Origin: Methylococcaceae bacterium UBA7658
GTDB lineage: Bacteria > Pseudomonadota > Gammaproteobacteria > Methylococcales > Methylomonadaceae
Direction: 5' to 3'
NCBI GenBank assembly: GCA_002483425.1
Contig: DLHW01000025.1
Span: 1-7,049 of the forward strand
DNA length: 7,049 nucleotides
The translations under genes were made by a program, and so were the position numbers. The notes under the pieces were generated by a model. That model was not told the DNA's origin. It was given only the letters and a program-made list of their open reading frames with translations, and made no database searches. Of this stretch, positions 1 to 4,785 are shown piece by piece (the first letter of the stretch is position 1; the number at the start of each line of letters is the position of its first letter).

Positions 1-948
1 ATCAACCCGCAAATGATGGCGTTGCGGCGCGGCGTTGATGTGTTGGTCGCTACCCCAGGGCGCTTAATGGACTTATACAGCCAGAACGCGGTCAAGTTTT
101 CGCAACTGGAAATCCTGGTGTTGGACGAGGCTGACCGGATGCTGGACATGGGCTTTATCCGTGACATCCGTAAGATCATGGCGTTGCTGCCCAAGCGTCG
201 TCAGACCTTGATGTTCTCGGCGACATTTTCTGACGACATACGCGGTCTGGCGAAAGACTTATTGCATAACCCGGCCTTCGTCGAAGCGACCCCGCGCAAT
301 GCCGCAGCCACGACGGTCAGGCAATGGGTGCATCCAGTTGACCAAAAGCGCAAACCGGAATTGCTCAGCCATTTGGTCCATCATCATGCTTGGGAACAAG
401 TCTTGGTCTTTACCCGTACTAAGCACGGCGCCAACCGCGTCGCCGAAAAGCTGGCGCAAGACGGCATAACCGCCGCCGCCATTCACGGCAACAAAAGCCA
501 AGGTGCGAGGACAAAAGCGCTCGCGGATTTCAAAAACGGCAGTGTCCGCGTGTTGGTGGCGACCGACATTGCCTCCCGAGGCTTGGACATCGAGCAACTG
601 CCACAAGTCGTTAACTTCGACCTGCCCAACGTTGCCGAAGATTATGTGCACCGCATTGGTCGTACCGGTCGTGCCGGAGCTAACGGGCAAGCCGTTTCGT
701 TGGTCAGTATCGACGATAAACAATTGCTGACGGGTATCGAAAAACTGATCCGGCAAGCATTGCCGCGCGAGCTGGTGGCAGGCTTTGAGCCTGATCCCAG
801 TATTCCCGCAACCCCGCCAGTCAAGCATCATGCCCGTCCATCACATAAACCGGTGGCGAAAGCTGGCTTCAGTAAGTCGTCCAATAAAAGTGGAGGTAGT
901 GGCAAAATCATAACTGATAAGTTACATAATAGATTTGCCATAAGATAA
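1..948 (+). CDS. rhlE: ATP-dependent RNA helicase RhlE, 5'-truncated by the window, C-terminal tail altered by an IS
   Basis: This is the 3' part of a DEAD-box RNA helicase, an enzyme that unwinds RNA duplexes using ATP in ribosome assembly and mRNA turnover. The frame is open from base 1. Numbering from there: motif Ib TPGR (18-21), Walker B DEAD (42-45), motif III SAT (73-75), motif IV LVFTRTK (135-141), motif V ATDIASRGLDI (187-197) and motif VI HRIGRTGR (217-224). The Q motif and Walker A lie upstream of the window. Runs such as INPQMM, LDEADRMLDMGFI and TKHGAN, and the EPDPSI after the core, match E. coli RhlE from memory, so the subfamily call is firm. RhlE proteins normally end in a long basic, Gly/Arg-rich tail. 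Here residues 299-315 and the TAA are encoded by the left end of the insertion sequence starting at 895, so the native tail is shortened. The core looks intact, so the protein may still function. Confidence 0.95.
   Translation: MNPQMMALRRGVDVLVATPGRLMDLYSQNAVKFSQLEILVLDEADRMLDMGFIRDIRKIMALLPKRRQTLMFSATFSDDIRGLAKDLLHNPAFVEATPRNAAATTVRQWVHPVDQKRKPELLSHLVHHHAWEQVLVFTRTKHGANRVAEKLAQDGITAAAIHGNKSQGARTKALADFKNGSVRVLVATDIASRGLDIEQLPQVVNFDLPNVAEDYVHRIGRTGRAGANGQAVSLVSIDDKQLLTGIEKLIRQALPRELVAGFEPDPSIPATPPVKHHARPSHKPVAKAGFSKSSNKSGGSGKIITDKLHNRFAIR
895..918 (+). repeat. Left terminal inverted repeat of the IS1-family element
   Basis: This 24-bp repeat matches the reverse complement of 1608-1631 at 20 of 24 positions; the four mismatches are at repeat positions 10 and 14-16. 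Read in the rhlE frame it encodes the first residues (GSGKIITD) of the foreign tail of the helicase. Confidence 0.9.
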
Positions 949-1608
949 TGATCCAACTGACAATAAAGCACAGAAGCCGGACTTGCCAAAGCGCAAACTT
1001 CGTCAAGAACGGGCGCAATGCGAGCGGCAAACAGCAGTATCGTTGTTAGAACTGTGCTTGCTTACAAGGTGCTGGAGCCGACCCCAGGACAGCGAAGAGC
1101 GCAAAGAGGAAATCTTGCGAGCATATCAGTACCGTTCGAGTCTGCGGGGTATTTCGCGGACTTTCGGCGTGTCGCGGTCCACCGTGCCCGCCTGGCTAAA
1201 AAACTCCGGCGGTTGTCAAAGGCGGCTGACGGCCTGACCGAGGCTAGGCCCGGCGATGTCCTGGAACTTGACGAAGTCTTCGGCTATGTAAGAAAGCGGA
1301 GCAGCAAGGTGTGAACATGGACGGCGCTATAACCTAAAGGTCATAAATGCCGCAGAACGCGGCAGAGTGTAGTTTGTGTCACCGGTGACCTGTGGGAAGC
1401 TTTGGGACAGGATGCTCGAAGCTTAACGCAGTTGCCGCACCTCAGCGCCGGGAAGGGAACCGGTGAGACCGCGCACAGGGAGCGCTGGGACAACACCTTG
1501 CGCCAGCGCGCCGGACGTAAGGTTCGGAAGACGCTTTCCTTTGCCAAGGATGCCATGTGGCATGATGCCGTGATCCATTGAGTTGCCATCGCCTATAATG
1601 CGAGCTGA
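948..1608 (+). pseudogene. IS1-family transposase InsA-InsB', frameshifted and interrupted by stops
   Basis: These are remains of the IS1 DDE transposase made by -1 frameshifting between insA and insB. The likely insA start is ATG 948-950, overlapping the rhlE stop (TAATG). Frame 3 encodes a zinc-ribbon-like stretch (FVKNGRNASGKQQYRC), then hits TAG at 1047-1049. The reading passes through frame 1 (VLEPTP) into frame 2 (SEERKEEILRAYQ, a helix-turn-helix GISRTFGVSRSTV, then LKNSG). It returns to frame 1 after the A6C run, giving the catalytic-domain start PGDVLELDE. Stops then follow at 1312-1314 (TGA in place of an expected Trp) and 1330-1332, with what looks like a small insertion. The segment that should carry the second catalytic Asp is shortened. 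The final part (AHRERWDNTLRQR ... RKTLSF) has another stop at 1579-1581 before the natural end at 1606-1608. No active transposase can be made. Confidence 0.9.
1198..1204 (+). promoter_or_regulatory. A6C programmed -1 ribosomal frameshift site of IS1 insA/insB
   Basis: Six A followed by C lie in a frame-2 CTA AAA AAC context, which encodes the LKN near the end of InsA. This is the same slippery heptamer used by IS1 to make the InsA-B' fusion. Slipping back one base moves the reading into frame 1, which continues KKLRRLSKAADG and then PGDVLELDE as expected. It is a relic here because both flanking frames are broken. Confidence 0.75.
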
Positions 1609-1631
1609 TCAGTTAATGTTTAGCCACTACC
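1608..1631 (-). repeat. Right terminal inverted repeat of the IS1-family element
   Basis: This is the partner of the repeat at 895-918. The last base of the ancestral insB stop codon (TGA, 1606-1608) is its innermost base. Confidence 0.9.
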
Positions 1632-1751
1632 AAAATACCGATTAATGGGGCGAAACTTGCATTTTTTTATTTTAAATTAGAATAGCTTAATTGTAACTTT
1701 TTACACGGGTCAATGTTTATAAAGGAATAGGTTGCACATAACTATTAAAAA

Positions 1752-1772
1752 AGGCGCTTATTAAAAGCGCCT
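1752..1772 (-). terminator. Rho-independent terminator for the secreted-protein gene
   Basis: A perfect 8-bp stem (aggcgctt / aagcgcct) with a 5-nt loop is followed on the minus strand by a T-rich run (TTTTTTAATAG). It lies 60 bp past the stop codon of the gene ending at 1832. On the plus strand no T run follows, so it should not act as a terminator for rhlE. Confidence 0.85.
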
Positions 1773-1831
1773 ATTGAATAGTAAAAATAGTAAGTCAATT
1801 CTGCTCGTTTTGATTAAATAGCTATTAAAAA

Positions 1832-2449
1832 TCAAGGTTTCAAGTTAATTAATGGACCTTTTGTCTTAGGATATTGCGCGGTATTAAGTACTTGTATGCC
1901 GGCGTTATGTTCGCCGTTGAACGGTGTAACCGTGCCAGCGCAACCGGCTTTAACCGCATCGGCTGGAGAATTAAACCAGACGCCTAAATGGAACGTATGA
2001 ATCGGGCCGGTTGGCGGATTGGTTGCTGCATCGGTATAAGTATGGACTTGCGGCGCGACATCGCTGCCGGGAGCGACGATAAAGGTTTCGATATTAAATC
2101 GTCCGGTAAAATCGGCTACGCCTCGCCCCAGTGCGTCCGTTTCGATATCGCCTTGATACCAGGATAATCCGAACGGTTTATCGGGTACTTGAATCACGAA
2201 AAAATCGAAATTGGTTTTGGGCGGTAAGCCCCTGATTTCGACATGCATGTTTTCAACCGGTCCCAACGATGTCACCGTTACATAACCTATCGCTTTCGGT
2301 AAACAAGCGGCTGCACCCGAAGAAGGCAGCATCCTGAAAAGCAGGTTATTCGAAGCGACGACCGTGGCTGGTGTAACCGATGATAAACAAGCAACGGCTG
2401 TTATAGCGGCTGAAATTAAAGTTGTTTTAAATTGTTTTTGCGTACTCAT
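1832..2449 (-). CDS. Small secreted protein of unknown function (205 aa)
   Basis: I do not recognise a named function. The start chosen is the ATG at 2449, because GAGGA lies 6 nt upstream; an in-frame ATG at 2473 lacks such a site and would add eight residues. The N-terminus (MSTQKQFKTT, then a hydrophobic stretch at 11-22) is an export signal, with likely cleavage after VVA (30-32). Cys21 lies inside this stretch, but its context (AVAC) is a poor lipobox. The mature part has two Cys (49, 170) that could form a disulfide, five His (69, 136, 151, 154, 181) and two Trp (97, 158). Many short hydrophobic/polar alternations suggest a beta-sandwich. The segment DFFVIQVPDKPFGLSWYQGD and the late FNGEHNAG look like conserved family motifs. 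The gene lies downstream of the SCO/peroxidase gene on the same strand, 317 bp away, and has its own leader and terminator. Metal or redox binding is possible but not shown. Confidence 0.88.
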   Translation of the reverse strand: MSTQKQFKTTLISAAITAVACLSSVTPATVVASNNLLFRMLPSSGAAACLPKAIGYVTVTSLGPVENMHVEIRGLPPKTNFDFFVIQVPDKPFGLSWYQGDIETDALGRGVADFTGRFNIETFIVAPGSDVAPQVHTYTDAATNPPTGPIHTFHLGVWFNSPADAVKAGCAGTVTPFNGEHNAGIQVLNTAQYPKTKGPLINLKP

Positions 2450-2460
2450 AATAATTCCTC
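2444..2460 (-). promoter_or_regulatory. Ribosome binding site that decides the start of the secreted-protein gene
   Basis: On the minus strand GAGGA, then ATTATT, then ATG (2449-2447) gives a standard Shine-Dalgarno spacing of 6 nt. This favours the shorter 205-residue product over the 213-residue reading from 2473. Confidence 0.75.
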
Positions 2461-2766
2461 GTAATGTAGTCAATGAATTTTATTAAGGAGGGGTTTTGCA
2501 TCTCCTTGACTCGTAATTCCCGGCTATATGAAAAAGGGTTCAAATTATTTTTAGATTTTTTGAAAACGCAAAAATGAAAATCGATAGGTAATTGAAAAAT
2601 AGTGATATTAATTTTTAACCTTACAAGGTATTAAGATCCATGGGTAGAAAGGATTCTTGATGTATGCAGGCAGCAGAAAACCGGTAAAACTAAGTTACCC
2701 ATACACGGCTACTGCACCGGATTTACTGTCATTTGTTCCAATCATTCAGCGATGACAGCCAATAGA
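2450..2766. other. Intergenic spacer between the secreted-protein and SCO/peroxidase genes
   Basis: This is a 317-bp AT-rich spacer. The part next to 2449 should hold the promoter and leader of the secreted-protein gene. It contains a 6-bp hairpin (2485-2490 with 2502-2507) and A/T tracts around 2520-2620, but no promoter boxes I would defend. The part near 2766 contains a weak 31-codon plus-strand ORF (2660-2755) and the hairpin over the next gene's stop. I see no RNA gene and no recognised riboswitch. Confidence 0.6.
2660..2755 (+). CDS. Possible small ORF, 31 codons, unknown
   Basis: ATG at 2660 is preceded by AAAGGA with a 6-nt gap, a good ribosome binding site. It opens 31 codons (starting MYAGSRKPVKLSYPY) and ends at TGA 2753-2755, immediately before the hairpin at 2754-2778. 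I recognise no family and see no hydrophobic segment. It runs towards the 3' end of the SCO/peroxidase gene. An ORF this short can arise by chance; the ribosome binding site is the only positive sign. Confidence 0.2.
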   Translation: MYAGSRKPVKLSYPYTATAPDLLSFVPIIQR

Positions 2767-2778
2767 TTATTGGCTGTC
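2754..2778. repeat. Perfect 11-bp inverted repeat over the stop codon of the SCO/peroxidase gene
   Basis: The arms gacagccaata (2754-2764) and tattggctgtc (2768-2778) are separated by only gat. One arm encodes the last residues and stop (Asp-Ser-Gln-TAA) of the minus-strand gene. No T run follows on either strand, so it is not a classical rho-independent terminator. It could be a 3'-end stabilising hairpin or part of a rho-dependent end. Confidence 0.7.
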
Positions 2779-4683
2779 GCCAGTTGGCGCGGCATACGCA
2801 TCGGATACTAATTCTTCGAGATTACTGCCAGTCAACGAATTTAAAAATAAAACTAAATCATTGATTTCATAAGCTGAAAGCCGGATCGGTTTAATGCGCG
2901 GATCGAGATTTTCATTGGGAACGCCGCCGCGATTATAAAATTCAACGACATCTTTTATGGTCGCTAGGCTGCCGTTATGCATATAAGGCGCGGTTAATGC
3001 AATATTGCGTAACGACGGCGTTTTGTATTTCCACCTGTCTTGCGGATTTTGGGTGATTTCGTAGCGGCCTAAGTCGTTGGCTTTAGTAGCGGAAACGGAA
3101 GCGATTACATCGTTAGAAACATTCGCATATACACCCGGCGCGAGTTGCACTCGCCGGGTTATGGGCGCTGTGTTGCCGTCCATTGCTTCGGCATAGCCGA
3201 TGCCGGTATTGTGTAAACCGTTGTCGGTAAACAGCGCATACTTCTTATCGATGGTATGGCATTGGCTGCATCCGGCTTTGCCGGTAAATAACTTGAAGCC
3301 GCGTACGGTCTTACTGTCGATCGCGTAGCTATCTTTGCCGAAATACCAGCGATCAAACGGCGAATTCGCCGAATTTAAGGCGCGTTCGTAACTCGCGATC
3401 GCCATGCCAGCAGTTTCCATGCTGGGCGGTTTTCCGAACGCTTGTTCGAATAAGCCATCATAGTCTTTATTGTCCTTGATCTTATCGATGACATAGCCAA
3501 TGGATGGGTTTGCCATTTCATTATGCGCCAAGAAAGGTCCCCAGACTTGTTGTTCCAGCGTATTTTCCCGGCTGTCGTGGAATAGGGTTTGCATATAGGC
3601 AACGTTATAGAGGGTTGGGCTATTACGGCGGACTGTCCGGCCTTCAACGCCGACTGCTGTCGCCATTTCGTTACTGGTGAAGCCTTGCTCCGGGATATGG
3701 CACATGGCGCAGGAGAAGGTGTTGTTGATGGACAACCGGCGGTCGTAAAATAATTTCCGTCCCAAATTGATCTTTTCGTTAGTGATGGGATTGTTTAGCG
3801 GTTCTGGAACGGGCGGCAAGCCTAGCAGAGGTTGCTTGATTGTGTTAACTAAGTCGGCGGGCTGGCCTATACGATGGCTTAATGCTACTGAGCCGGTTTG
3901 GTAATTTCTCGTTTCGTAGGCTTGTTTGTTATCGCCCGCACCGAATAAGGCTTTTTTGTCCAGGCGAGCCGGAACAGTCCCAGACGTTGAAACGTCCGTT
4001 TGTAACTGTAACAAGGTCTTGATATCGCTGATAAGCGTATCGGGATGCAGCAATTCAGTATTATAGATATTGCGTAGCTGTTTGTTCCCGTCGATCAAAT
4101 AGACCCGCAAATGATGGTTGAACGTATTCGTGAACTTCCCGTTGGCGTCGTAGATTTTTTCGATGGTTTGTTTATAATTTTTTAGGATCGGTTGCAGATC
4201 CCGTTCGTTACGGGCAGTGAGAAATCGCCATTCCACGCCATTGCCCTGTAGCGATGCGCCGAAAGTTTTCATTCGTTCGGGTGTGTCGTGTTCCGGGTTG
4301 AAGCTCAATGTGATAAGCCGCAACCGGCTCGTCGCATCGGATTCTTTTTCCAGCCGGTTTTTCAGTTTGTGGAATACCGCTGTCGCCAAAGGACAGCCGT
4401 TGACATCGCTACAAGTGGAATAAATAAAGCTCAATAAAACGGCTTTCTTTGAACCCATTTCGGCGTACAGAGTAGTGGCGCGGCCTTCGCTGTCGAGCAC
4501 TTTGCCGTCCGCCGCCAAGCCCAAGGCGGGTAATTTATACGTGCCGGGCGTTGGTGCACTGAATTTCAAGCCGCCGTAGCCCGGCGCCAGTTTCTGTTGT
4601 CCGGCGGTTCCATCATTTCCAGCGGTTACAACTAATGGAACAATGAATGCCGCGAAGGCAATTAAAGAGTTAACAGCTGTCAT
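2767..4683 (-). CDS. Exported SCO1/SenC-di-heme cytochrome c peroxidase (MauG-like) fusion protein
   Basis: A two-domain periplasmic or surface redox protein of 638 aa. The start chosen is ATG at 4683, which begins a hydrophobic export signal (LIAFAAFIVPLVV, 7-19). The frame is open back to an ATG at 4815, but that start would overlap the divergent gene and bury the signal; no strong ribosome site marks either. Residues about 60-228 form an SCO1/SenC thioredoxin fold: FIYSTC, Cys91 and Cys97 followed by Pro, EHDTPERM, and FNHHLRVYLID with His190/191. In SCO proteins the Cys pair and this His bind copper; here the Cys spacing is CX5C instead of the usual CX3C. Residues about 288-620 form a di-heme peroxidase: LGRKLFYDRRLS, heme motif 1 CAMCH (325-329), heme motif 2 CSQCH (472-476), TPSLRNIALTAPYMHNGS and FYNRGG. 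That domain family reduces H2O2 or, in MauG, oxidises protein side chains. The substrate here is unknown. Confidence 0.93.
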   Translation of the reverse strand: MTAVNSLIAFAAFIVPLVVTAGNDGTAGQQKLAPGYGGLKFSAPTPGTYKLPALGLAADGKVLDSEGRATTLYAEMGSKKAVLLSFIYSTCSDVNGCPLATAVFHKLKNRLEKESDATSRLRLITLSFNPEHDTPERMKTFGASLQGNGVEWRFLTARNERDLQPILKNYKQTIEKIYDANGKFTNTFNHHLRVYLIDGNKQLRNIYNTELLHPDTLISDIKTLLQLQTDVSTSGTVPARLDKKALFGAGDNKQAYETRNYQTGSVALSHRIGQPADLVNTIKQPLLGLPPVPEPLNNPITNEKINLGRKLFYDRRLSINNTFSCAMCHIPEQGFTSNEMATAVGVEGRTVRRNSPTLYNVAYMQTLFHDSRENTLEQQVWGPFLAHNEMANPSIGYVIDKIKDNKDYDGLFEQAFGKPPSMETAGMAIASYERALNSANSPFDRWYFGKDSYAIDSKTVRGFKLFTGKAGCSQCHTIDKKYALFTDNGLHNTGIGYAEAMDGNTAPITRRVQLAPGVYANVSNDVIASVSATKANDLGRYEITQNPQDRWKYKTPSLRNIALTAPYMHNGSLATIKDVVEFYNRGGVPNENLDPRIKPIRLSAYEINDLVLFLNSLTGSNLEELVSDAYAAPTGDSQ

Positions 4684-4785
4684 CGTCAAAGGCCGTCTTA
4701 AATAAATGTCTAAAACCGGCGTGTTTCGTTCAAATACCGCCGCCGCAAGTATTGTACAATATCCGGTTAGTCCAAACTTATTCGA
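4684..4785. promoter_or_regulatory. Divergent promoter region with palindrome TATTGTACAATA
   Basis: This 102-bp gap separates the two divergent genes. A perfect 12-bp palindrome TATTGTACAATA (4750-4761) places a -10-like TACAAT on each strand (4755-4760 forward, 4756-4751 reverse). That would give a short leader of about 20-25 nt to the helicase gene and about 60 nt to the SCO/peroxidase gene. No convincing -35 box is seen at 16-18 bp on either side. The palindrome could also be an operator. The placement supports the 4683 start of the leftward gene. Confidence 0.35.

Larger units (their letters stand above)
895..1631 (+). mobile_element. Degenerate IS1-family insertion sequence, 737 bp
   Basis: The ends are terminal inverted repeats. 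Bases 895-918 and the reverse complement of 1608-1631 both begin GGTAGTGGC and end TAACTGAT, matching at 20 of 24 positions. Between them lies a broken insA/insB transposase of the IS1 type. The length is close to IS1 itself (about 768 bp), and the insB stop falls at the edge of the right repeat, as expected for a compact IS1 element. The element sits in the same direction as rhlE and interrupts its 3' end. I see no clear 8-9 bp target duplication: the left flank is aaaagtgga and the right flank aaaataccg. The element is unable to move by itself because its transposase is destroyed. Confidence 0.9.

Noticed and set aside
259..831. Long open frame on the minus strand inside rhlE (190 codons)
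   Set aside because: It lies fully antisense to a clear helicase coding region and its translation shows no family; it is a composition shadow.
1341..1589. Open frame of 82 codons on the minus strand within the IS
   Set aside because: It is antisense to the insB remnant, which shows recognisable transposase residues on the plus strand.
1645..1680. T-rich run after the IS as a possible rhlE terminator
   Set aside because: Only a 4-bp stem can be drawn before the T run, too weak to call.
2641..2720. Interleaved short inverted repeats (tgggta/taccca and ccggt/accgg), possibly a pseudoknot
   Set aside because: The arms are only 5-6 bp with loops of 30-50 nt, expected by chance in a spacer of this length.
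3133..3159. Imperfect hairpin (10 paired bases with a 2-nt bulge) inside the peroxidase domain
   Set aside because: It falls in coding sequence at GC-rich Pro/Gly/Arg codons with no start, stop or gene boundary nearby; it is best explained by codon content.
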